The notes under the pieces are model-generated. The model did no database searches. It saw nothing but the letters and a program-made list of their open reading frames with translations, and was not told where the DNA came from. From assembly GCA_002778195.1 (NCBI GenBank), contig PCDI01000007.1:1599337-1663336 (forward strand): DNA of 64,000 bases. Reading direction: 5' to 3'. This DNA comes from Raffaelea ambrosiae. Taxonomy: Eukaryota > Ascomycota > Sordariomycetes > Ophiostomatales > Ophiostomataceae. Below are positions 1-10,610 of the stretch, in pieces. Made by a program: the position numbers and the translations under genes. Each line of letters starts with the position of its first letter. Position 1 is the stretch's first letter.

Positions 1-323
1 GGGGGGTGTGGTGTATCGAAGGCCAGGCTCTCGAAGGGCATCTTACCATGTACTCATCGTCCTCGTCTGGCTGCGTACGGCATCTGCTTTTCGTCGTATG
101 ACGATATCGGATTACACTCGACATGCACGTATCTAACAGCAAATGCGGTCATCCAGCCCCGATGCTGCTGCTCGCACACGGCAGCCATGCATCGCCGGTG
201 TGTCGAAAATAGCTTTTAGTATGGATGCGTACGAGTCCGCAACGAGCCTCGTCTTCGTCAGATGTGATCTCTCTCAGAACGAGAGAATACTACTACGAAG
301 TATGCATCTTACGTGTCTCAACC

Positions 324-352
324 TGTGTGTGTGTGTGTGTGTGTGCGCGCGT
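324..352. repeat. GT dinucleotide microsatellite
   Basis: About eleven GT units followed by a short GC-rich alternation (gcgcgcgtg). This is a simple-sequence repeat inside the left gene-free region. Confidence 0.9.
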
Positions 353-552
353 GCAAATCTTCCCCACGTTGAAGAGATGGGGCTGAGTGACGATGGACGA
401 AATGAGACACGATCCCATTATTAGAATAGGGAAACCCTACGAGCAGCTGTCTTGCCTCATTAGGCAAGAAGAACGGGGGATACCGGGGCCGAAAGCAACG
501 GAGATTGGCCTCTAGGGGATGCTGAGCAGCCTAGAGAGACGGGAGACTATGA

Positions 553-607
553 GTGATGGACGCTATGAATGATGGACGCTATGAATGATGGACGCTATGA
601 ATGATGA
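553..607. repeat. 16-nt tandem repeat, about 3.4 copies
   Basis: Copies at 553-568, 569-584, 585-600 and a partial copy at 601-607 of the unit atgatggacgctatga. The first copy differs at its first base only. No coding or RNA role is visible. Confidence 0.9.
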
Positions 608-1465
608 AATAGGCGCTACGAGCAGCATAAGGACCGAGTAACTCCCGTCGTCTAGGTCGGCAGAAGTACGACTAGACTGAGAAGACTGTATGTAGTAACT
701 ACTTACTCGTAGACAAAATGAACCGAAAAAGACTGCACTCGTTAGACGGAGGCGACAAAAAACTGAAAAGTGAGGTTTCATTGCCAAGGGAAGCCAAACA
801 GAATTGAGGTTGCTTTCGGAAAGTAATGGCCCCAAGGCAAATACTACTACGCAAATGTGCAGCGATAATGGAGCCCTGTAGTGAAAGAAACAAACGAAAC
901 AAGCAAAAGGGAAGGAGGCTTGCAGAGAAAGAGGAGAGGATGGTGGTGTAAAGGCCCGGCCCTTGTCCTCCTTGAACAGGGATAGGAGGGGGGGGAGGTG
1001 ACAAATATGAGCCGGGGGTACGTTATTATCGTTCTTCTTTTTTCTTTTTTTCTTTTTTGTATCTGGGGGGTTTTATTTTTATTTTTATGTTCTTTGAGTT
1101 GTTGCCCATCACACTGTGAGGCGCAGCACTTTCTGTTTTTGTTCCGTGCATGTAGGTTGGAGGAAATAGGCTTAGATTCATGCTGTCCATGCCTGGTCAA
1201 CGGAAAAGGAAACAAAAAAAAAGGAGGCACATGCGAGGAAGGTCGGGAAAGAGGCCCATGAAAGAGGCCCGCAGGAGGGCATGAAAGAGGCCAGAAAAGA
1301 GACCAGAAGGAAGGTCAGAAGGAAGGCCAGAAGAGAGGCCAAAAGAGAGGCCGGAGAGAAATTCACAGCCAGGCCGAAGAAAGCGACCAATGAGTGACCA
1401 AAGAGAGGCCAGGAAAAAGCCACATTGGTCGCAAAAAGTGGCCAACGGAAGAGGAGAAGGGGGTC

Positions 1466-1511
1466 TCCATTAAAGAGGTCCATTAGAGGTCCATTAGAGG
1501 TCCATTAAAGG
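1466..1511. repeat. 11-nt tandem repeat (tccattagagg), 4 copies
   Basis: Four units start at 1466, 479 (that is 1479), 1490 and 1501; the first carries a 2-nt insertion. Just upstream (about 1243-1440) is a degenerate purine-rich array built on gaaggccagaa-like words, so both arrays share a GGCC/AGAGG vocabulary. Confidence 0.85.
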
Positions 1512-4320
1512 CCCGTTAGAACCAACAGCACACACACACATGCAGCCTGCAAGGTGTGCCAGCGCGCTAAATGGGCAACAAAGACAAGGACGAGGAGAAG
1601 AGAAGAGAAAGATTGGCCCTGTTACACTTTTCTTCCCTGTTTCAATTTGATGCTGAGGCCTCTTTCTTTTCTTCTTTCCCTGTATATTATTTATTTATTT
1701 ATTTATTATTTATTTATATTTATTTACGTTTCTACGTGTTGCTTTCTTTTTCTGCCAATGTCTTTTTTTTGGCCTTGAGCATTCCCGTTGATAGAGACGC
1801 TTACTATGTACCACGCCGTACTTGCTACTCTGTATGTACTCGTACTATTCGTTCTCGTCGAGGTTTCTTTGTTGAGCCTCCCTTGCCGTGTCCCTCTTGC
1901 CCGGCTCCCTGTTCGGTTTCTCCTCGTCCCCATGTTAGTCGCTCGAAAACCGCCATCAGCCCCTGCCGAGTTGGTGGCTTCATATTACACGATAGAGCCG
2001 GTATTAGTCCACTCTTATAGCCCCCTTGTTATGGATTGACCGGCCCCCTTCGCCGAACCTGCCCTTTCTTCACAAGCCAAATAATAAAGAAATAAAGAAA
2101 TAAAACTGGCGCAAACCGCGCGTTTGTCAGCCGTTTGGCTTCTTATGTTGGTCCTTTTGCAATGAGGAGTCGTTTTGGTCATATTCTGCGACTCCCATTC
2201 GTTTTTCTTTTCGTCTCCCACTGGCGCGGCTATTTCACGCATGGGCAAGCTAGAAAAATGGCTCTGGCATGGTCAGATATATCTACTTTGTCTGCCGTAC
2301 ATAGTATGACCTGTTGGGTGTTTGGTCTGTTTGGTCTGTCTTTTCTGGTCGGGTTTAATTGCTTTAAAACCTTTTGTCGTTGGTCGTGTCGGTTACTCAT
2401 TGCAATTGGATATGCTGATCTCTGTTGGACCAACATGTCGATGCTCTATCCGGGCCGTTTCTGCATTGGCAATGCACTCCCCATGCATATCAGTCTCCTC
2501 ATGTGCGCCCGTGATGAGTGCGTGAGATTTTGTCCATGTGTAAATCAGCTCCCCCAGATACCCACCCTCGCTGTCTTCAGCATGCGTACATAGTAGATAG
2601 TCCACAGAGACAACGCATTACGACAACAGGCTGCATTGGACATTGGGCATTGGACCCCTCCCCCATGCAAGCAACACTACGAGTACGACACTCCAGGTCT
2701 GACAGCAATAGCGCCAGCCTCCCCCCCCTGGAGCAAACCCAATTTCCGACAGGGCGACTATTGCGTCCCGTTCTTTTGCAAGTGGAGAAACATAAAAGAC
2801 GAGAAGACGACAACGAATTTTCTACGAGCCCGAGAGCCTAATCATATGCAATGCTGTGTAATACTACGAGTATGAATGCTAACAAGCTGTGAGGGATATG
2901 GCGCACGCGCATGTGGTGTACGCGTATGCGTGCCCTGGGCAAATTTGTAAATTCCTATCATCTTTTTATTCCTTTGTCTTTGTCCTTTCTTTCCTTTTTT
3001 CTCGGTTTTATACTGATTTACCGACTTCTCGGTTGGCCTCGGTGAGAGACGGCAGGACACCTGACAAAAAAGAAAAAAAAAAATACACACAAAACCAGGG
3101 AAAGGGCGCCGGAAAGGGAGAGGAGACGGCACAACATACTATGTAAGGTGTAGGGCCTAGGTAGGCTTTAAGTGGGTGGGCAAAAGATTGTCCGATTTGC
3201 TCTCCCCACTGTTACTTCGGCTCGGGAGATTTTTTTTGGTGGCTTCCTCGCTTCTAGGCTGTCGCTCTCTGTGTCGCCCTCGAAAAGGAGCAGTGACCGC
3301 CTGTAATTGTGCCATTTGCAACAAAATGGGTAAAAAAAAAATAATAATAATAAAATTTTGAGCTACGGCTCGCGGCAATGCATCCCCTGTCAGGACAGGG
3401 TGGGACTTCACTTTCACCCCCTGGTCGAACTGGCTCCAATACTCAAATGCAGTGTACGATAGTGGGTACTTTGTATTTGTACTTTGTATAAATGGAGATA
3501 CAAGTAGATGCAGTGTTGCAAGAACAGGAAGGAAGGAAGGAAAAAGTGAGAGGGGCAAATGATGCTGAAATGCCGGTTGCCTATCTAGGGACGTCGTAAA
3601 CCACCTCCGGTATGCGCTCAGTAACTACGTAGCCGCAGCAGCAAAACGTCTCTTTCATCTGGAGACTAGTTGGAGCGTTGCCCATGCAGTGTGTCTTACG
3701 CATCAGGATGTGTTTTTGTTTCTCGTGAGACTTGTCTGGCAAGCCAGTGCGCAGGCGGTTCCTGCGTGCAAGGGGGGGCTGAAACAAAGAAACAAAACAC
3801 TGTAGCTTAGACAAGAGATTTTGAAGTGCCTGCAGAAGGGCAGCGTTAGATTGACAAGAGGGAGGGGGGGCGTGTGAATGGGAAGAACAAGGAACGGTGG
3901 ATACGGTGGAAATGGATTTGCATTTGGAGGACAGGGATGTGATGGGTTGGTGGAGTGGAGGAGGAGAGGGGCCAAAAAAAGATGGGGGTAAGGGAATGGA
4001 GACATGGGAACGGGACAGGCGGGACAGAACCAAAGAAGCCAAAAGAGAGGAAAAAGGAAGCAAATATGCATGGTCGGCAGGGTCCAGCAGGTGGTCCGTT
4101 GCACACTTGACACTTGGCGAAGTGAGCAGGGGTGTGGGGGGGGGGAGGTGAGAAGAAGACGACATCGCTGCTGCTTTGAGAATAGGACGGACTGGGTATT
4201 AGTGGTAGTGAGGAGGAGGAAGAATGAGTGAGTGAGAGGGAATGAAGGAAGGGGCCGTTTGTGATGGGAGGGTTTTTTGGGTTAGTTTGGTAAGTTGGAT
4301 GGTTGAACTTGTCCGTGTGA

Positions 4321-4397
4321 GTGAGAATTCGGGTGAGAATTCGGGTGAGAATTTGGGTGAGAATTTGGGTGAGTGAGTGAGTGGGTGAGTGAGTGAT
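4321..4397. repeat. 12-nt tandem repeat plus GTGA-rich tail
   Basis: Four 12-nt units (gtgagaattcgg, same, then two with gtgagaatttgg) occupy 4321-4368, followed by gtgagtgagtg repeats to about 4397. The tail is the reverse complement of the actcactcac array at 9631-9719. Confidence 0.9.
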
Positions 4398-7300
4398 GAG
4401 CGGCCTGGGCCAACACGAACAGCGAGAGATTGGAAGGATGATCGACGAGAACGACTGTTCGCAGATGAGTCCGGCCCGTTTTGGAGGCCGTTGTGATGGG
4501 GGGGGAGAGGGGGGGCCAGAGACGTTTCGAAACTCGGCGGCCCTCTTCATCAGTGGGCGGTTGGGGCAACTTAGTGCAAACGGGCAGCAAGGCCACCAGA
4601 CCATTAGAGCGGCCACCAGGCCAGTAGAGCGGCCACCAGGCAGAAGAGCCGGACTGAGCAAGTGGCGTTGGGCCGGACCCGGAGGAGGAGGCTGATCAAA
4701 CCAGCGTTGCAACGAGCACGAAAAGAAAAAGAAAAAAGGAACAGGGGAGGAGGAGGAGGAGGAGGAGCAGGAGGAGCAGGAGATATTGACAATTGGTGGA
4801 GTCGCCTAGTTATCTCTTATTATGTACAATGGCCGCCTACAACGGCCAACGGCAACGGGGAATCGGTCCACATACCTCTCCGCACTGGGTAGGCAGCCCA
4901 TAGGAGCACACAAGGTGCATGACCACTGTGGCAGCAGAAAATAACCAACGACATAGTAGCTACGGCGTAAGAGAAAAAGGGGTGGAGAGAGGGTCTGGGA
5001 TGAGGGCCGGGGAGGGACGAGGGGGAGGCAAGATCCGAGAGTTGGGGGTTGGGTCTGTGGTGCGATGTGTGAGTATGTCGGGCTGCTCAGAGTCTCGGGG
5101 ATTCTCACACAACGGTCACAAAGTCCGGCTCATGGCCATCTCATGGGGGCGGGTCTCCTGGCATGAAAAGAGTGTGGAAAGATAGTCACGGTGTCTACAC
5201 CGTATTCGCGGGTGCCAAGCACTGTCACGCCGACAACAGTAGCATCATGCGCAGATGCAAGATACATGAGCATCGCATTATGGCGAGATCTGAGCGACGG
5301 GGTGACTGGACGTGTGGCAGTGGAAAAAGTCAAAGACAAAAAAGGCTCGCCAACGGCGGTTGTGCTTTTTGGCTGATGTGGTTGCTAAGACATATGTCAG
5401 TATTATGGCATAGCAGCAAGCCTAGACGGCCAGGCCACACCCAAGGCCATGGCGCCCACAGCGTCTCCTTCGGGACCGACCCAACATCCAGAACGATGGG
5501 AAAAAGAATCGACATGGAGACGGAAGCGAGGGAGGATGGTGCACAGTGATGGAGTGGAAGCGAGAGGATATCAAAAAAAAAAACATTAAATTTTTTTAAA
5601 AAAAAAATCACAATTAAAGAATTAAAAAAAAAAAAAAAAAAAAACCCAGAATTTAGATAAAAACATGGATAAATAAAGAATTAAAGTGGAAAGGACAGAA
5701 AGAGAGAAACAACGAGAGAGCGCAAAAAAAGTCAAAACTCATCACACGCTGGCCCATATGCTGATGGCAAGGTCCGCTCACTCACACACATAATAGTACA
5801 CACTCACTAACACAGAAAAGCACCGACTTTCTCACACACACCCACGCACTCGCGCACCACACACACCTCAAAACACAGGCGATCCCACGTCCCACAGCGG
5901 TATATAAAAATAACTGAAGACGCGCTGGGAAGGATTCACGCTGCAGCTGCCCTATTAAACAGAGGCCAGGCAGACAAAAGAACCCCCCCCCCCCCCCCCC
6001 CGAGCAAAGCAGAACGGCAGAACGTAAATATATCACAGAAGACACAAATACAACATGGGACGTCTATCTAACATGGAAAAGGGAATCTGCGTCTGGCTGA
6101 AGATGCGCATGACACAACACGAGACGAAGAGAACAAAACTGCGCAGTGTTCCAGTAAAAAAAAAAAAGTAAAAAAAAGGAACCCCCCCCCACCCCCCCAA
6201 TCTGGCGGCTTCCGTGGTTCAACTGCCCCCCAACGACGAACACACCTTAGTTAGTTCTTGACCATGTTCTCTGTTGACCGTACACAGCACACACAACATC
6301 CCTGCTCCCTTCCCTCCGTCATCTCTATCCCAATTGCCGGCCTACCAGACTGCGCTTCTTTTTCTTCCATCAGGCCATTCTGCATCTCGTTCCACATGGC
6401 AATTACGTAGCCAAATGGGCCTCGAATTGGAAAGCTCTTGGAGAGGACGGTGTGCCGGACGTTTTTTCCGGCAACAAACAACAGTAGACTTTGTGAATGT
6501 GCCATGTTTCTCTCAATAGCCGAACATTATGCTGCTCCAGAAGCGAATGTTGGCCGACTGTGCTTTCCTTCTTCCTTCCTTCCTTGCTTTCTTCTTTCTT
6601 TTGGCGGTGGTGACTAACGGTGACCAACCATGTCCCATTGGGGCCTGCATAATGGAGTCTCTGTTAGCCTGACCTGTCTTCTCTCCCGGTCTCTGGCCGT
6701 CCTGGCCGTCCTTGCCGTGCTGCCTGCTCATGTCTTGTCTCTTAGTCTGCCTACTCGTACATACATAGTAGCTGGTATCTTACCTGTTCTCTTAGTCTGG
6801 TCAGGTGTTCGTCCGTCTTGCGTTCGGCCGATTTCGCATGTCTGTCCTTGCCTCTCTTAGCTCGGCCTTCCTTGTGCCTCGTCCTGCCTTGTCTCATGTC
6901 CCATATCCCACGTCCCCGGCGGGTCTTGGCCCCTCGACCTCTCTCGTCGGCTCTGTATCGCCTGCCCGCTCATGTCCGTCGGCTGCTTGCGACAGAAAGT
7001 GGCCAACCTGGCCGCAGAATAGGGCCACCCAGCGGGTCTTCTCACCCCAAGACCACGCTGGAGGATTGCGCTAGGCGGCACACCAACGCCAATAACAGCC
7101 GCTAGAAGGGGCTCGCTGGGGAAGAGCCAGAGCCAGAGAGCGAACTGGAGGAACAATGAAAGAGGACAGCGATTTCTGTCGTCAGGGGGGTGGGGCGATA
7201 GTATGAAAGAGAGAAAGAGGGGGCCGACTTTCTGTCTTGTCGTTCACTTCTCTCGTTGTCGTCTTCGAATCCACTCCGCTTGGTGGCCTCCCTCCCCCCC

Positions 7301-8100
7301 ATCCGGCACTTCCTGGCGTTCTGCTTTTCCTGGCGGCTCATTGTTCCGGATTTTGTTTCTTTGTTTCCATGGCCGGTCTGCGGTGGTCTCTGTGACCGGC
7401 TTCAGTGATCGTCTGTGATCGACTGTGTGAGATCACAGTATGTGATCGGCCTGCTTCTGTAACCGCCCCCGCCCCCCAATGGTTTTTTTTTTTTTTTCTC
7501 AACCGCCCCCCTTCCCGTCTCCCTGTCCGGACATCCTTTTATTTTTATTTTTGTTAACAACAACTGTGACGACAAGGCGACCTACCTAGCTGTTGGTCAT
7601 CATCTCTCTCCCCCTCCTTCCTGTCCGCCTTTTCTCTGTCCCGCCCGTGCCCAGCGGCCTCGACAGCGGGCCAGGCATGGATCGCCGTTTGCGTTTGTCG
7701 AGCCAGGTGTGACAGGGCCTGGTGTCGGTCTGTCTGCAGGTGGCGTCGACCTAGTACGGTGACCGGCCATGGTGTTGACCTCCCATAGACCGACAAATCG
7801 ACATACTTACATATGTGCGTGAGATGCATGGATGCTGTTGGTATCACTTGTTGGTACCGTGGCATGTACCAAGCAGTGGCAGTAGCATGCATGGAAAGGT
7901 CCCCTGTCTGGCCCTGGCCGACCGCGAGGACCACCTCAACCTTGACCGTCGAGGTGGCCTAAAGTTCATCCGTCCTGCATCTCTTGGTAACTTGGTGGCA
8001 GCGGGCGGCCGCACCGTTGGGGGCCTTTCTGCGACGCTGTGGTCTCGTCAAGACGCAAGTGTGGATAGGTGCCCGAGGGCGCCGGGGGGAGGGGTGGTAC

Positions 8101-8193
8101 AAGTGCCTGCAAGTGCCTGCAAGCGCCTGCAAGGGCCTGCAGCTATCTGCAAATGGCTTGCAAATGGCCTGCCAGTGGCCTGTAAATGGCCTG
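8101..8193. repeat. 10/11-nt degenerate tandem repeat, about 9 copies
   Basis: Successive units aagtgcctgc, aagtgcctgc, aagcgcctgc, aagggcctgc, agctatctgc, aaatggcttgc, aaatggcctgc, cagtggcctgt and aaatggcctgc. The conserved core is GCCTGC. The drift from a 10- to an 11-nt unit suggests slippage growth followed by divergence. Confidence 0.85.
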
Positions 8194-8910
8194 CGCCTAC
8201 ATGATTAGCACTACTCGTATGGTACAGATGGCTTGCAGCACTGCTGCCAGCATTTTAGTCGTGCCCACAACTACGCCTCCCCCTCCAATGGCCAATGGCG
8301 GGCGCGGATCTTTGTGGTGTCTCCACTTTTTCCGCTCTGATACATAGTACATGCCAAAATCCAAACCGTACCCCGGGCGCTTAAAAGTTTATTTTTAGCA
8401 CCGCTCTGCGCAAGTCTTGCCTGCTCTTGCGCTTTTCTCTGATCGGTCCGTCCTCTTTGAGAGTGCGTACATAGTGCTCGTCGAGATACACAATGTAGCA
8501 TTGGGCTTTGGAACGCTCTCTGTCTGTTGTTATTTGTGTCTTCACCAGGATGAAGGCGCGCAATAGCTCTTCCCCGAGTCGTTTTCGCTTGTGTCGCTCT
8601 TTCCTCAACTCTCGTTCTGTCCTGGTCATGTCCGCCTTTCTCCGCTCTTTCCTCACGCTTCTCCATCCTTGCTGTTGTCCCATGCTCCTGCCTCGCGCCT
8701 TCCCTCTCGTTGTCTTTCTTTTCCCCAGTCTCCGCTCTTTCTCCTTCGCTCCTTCCTCAACATACGTTTTTGCCCTGTGCCATTCTCCAAACGCCCAGGC
8801 TGGATGGCCGACTTGTTCCCACCAACAAGCTGTCAGAAAAGGGATTTTCCGCCATTGCTCCATCCATCCACATCCCCTCGACCCCTCTACAACAACACCC
8901 TCGACCCCTG

Positions 8911-8950
8911 CACCATTCTGCACCAAACGGCACCAAACGGCACCAAACTG
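8911..8950. repeat. 10-nt tandem repeat (caccaaacgg), 4 copies
   Basis: Units at 8911, 8921, 8931 and 8941; the outer two carry substitutions (caccattctg and caccaaactg). Confidence 0.85.
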
Positions 8951-9630
8951 CAACAAGGAGGAGCTCGGCTGACAAAAATCGCATGGAGAAAAATCGACTG
9001 ATGCTCTCGCTCTGCTCTTCGAGGGTCTGGATCTTTGCTGCCATTCCCCATGTCCTTGCTCGCTCGTCTCTAGCGGCGTCTGTAGTGCTGTAGAGTCTCG
9101 TCTAGTTTGTCCAGTCTTGTCCAGTCCTTGTCTAGTCTTGCCTGTGCTGGCCCGTCAATGCCTGTTGGTCGTGGCTTCCGCTTCCCTGTAAAGCTTTCCC
9201 TTCTCTGGCTCGTTCCTTCTTTTCTTCTTTTTGTCTTCCGTATGATGTCATCGTGGTGGGTGTGAGCCCCCCCCTTGGCGCTCCGTGCCTCTGCTCTGCT
9301 GCTGCTCTGCTGCTGCTCTGCTGCTTCTCTGGTGATGTGTCGGAGAGCCACAGGCCAGACAAGCCACTTTCCCAGTACCACCCACCCACGCTGCATGGAT
9401 TAAGCGCGAGGGAAGCCACCCTCCACTTTTGTTGCCCAACGTGCCTTCCTCGTGCAGCCCACAGCCACTTTTGGTTACATGCATATACATATACTTAGTA
9501 CAGGCAGTCCAGAAAAAGCAGTTCCACCACGAACACGTATTGCCTTTCCTCTCGTTCTTACACACGCGATGTGGATGTTGTCTGTCGATCCCTGCGTCGC
9601 CTCGTCTTCAACACAGGCGCACCCACGCAA

Positions 9631-9719
9631 ACTCACTCACACTCACTCACACTCACTCGCACTCACTCACTCTCACTCTCAGTCACTCTCCCACTCACTC
9701 CCACTCACTCCCACTCACA
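9631..9719. repeat. 10-nt actcactcac tandem array
   Basis: Near-exact 10-nt units at 9631-9670, decaying into cactcactccc-type units to about 9719. It is complementary in sense to the gtgagtgagtg tail at 4369-4397. Confidence 0.85.
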
Positions 9720-10556
9720 CAGAGAGGCTTAGGGCGGCCCATCAAGCGGCCCATTTCACAGTCCCTCGCAGGCGGGCCTGAAAAAAGCAGCCGTCTCGCT
9801 TGCCTCTTCCGGAAATGGAGCTTCATTTTTTATTTTATTTTCAACCCTTCAACCAGCCCGTCCATCAGGCTGCCCACATGCGAGCCCACCTGCCAGCCCA
9901 CCCTACCAGGCGGCCAAAATAGCAGCCAAGAGACCATCCAACCAGGCCGAGATCTAAAAACGGCTTTCTCCTTCTCGCAGCAGACATCCTGGCGAGCTCG
10001 CCTCCTCGCATACACGAGAAAGCGGTGCCGCAGAAAGGCACCCAGGCTGTCCAGGTCATCATCCATCAGAGGCGGCTCCATTCAGCGCCCCAATCATCCA
10101 CACATCCCGCGCCCACACCCACATCCACTATGAATATCCGCATCCTTCGAGTCAACTCCAGATCGGCTCGTCTTCCGCCATCCCGTCCCCATCCAGCCAA
10201 CACTGCAGCGTTGCACTCACAACGGCGTTCGCAAACAGCTGGCAGGACACAATGGCCATGCTGTTTGAGGATGGGGCCGTTTCGCCTTGGCTGCCCCCCC
10301 TCTCCGTTTGTGGGACAAGGCCGGCCTGCAGGTTTGACATCCTCTTGTTCGATTGTTTGATTGTTTGATTCCTCCGGTCGCTTCCTCTGCTGAGTTTTTC
10401 GTCCCTCTGTTTGATTCCTCTCGCGTTCCTTTGATTCCACCAATCCGTTCCACTTGCTGACGGGCTGGCTTGCCTTATTTGCTTCGCTGCCGGCATTGGC
10501 CATCACTGCAATCTCCCCGAGTCCAGCATCATCTTCCTTCCCATCCACAAGAACAG

Positions 10557-10610
10557 GCCAACAAACGGCCAACAAGCGGCCAACAAACGGCCAACAAAAC
10601 AGCCAACAAA
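10557..10610. repeat. 11-nt tandem repeat (ggccaacaaac), about 5 copies
   Basis: Five consecutive 11-nt units differing at one or two positions. The GGCC core recurs in the arrays near 1.3 kb and 4.6 kb. Confidence 0.85.

Noticed and set aside
3846..4712. 288-residue minus-strand Pro/Ser-rich frame
   Set aside because: Translation of skewed repeat DNA (GTGAG array, purine tracts); no family features.
8508..9001. Overlapping Ser/Pro/Phe-rich plus-strand frames
   Set aside because: Several overlapping frames are open because the DNA is pyrimidine-rich; none has domain character.
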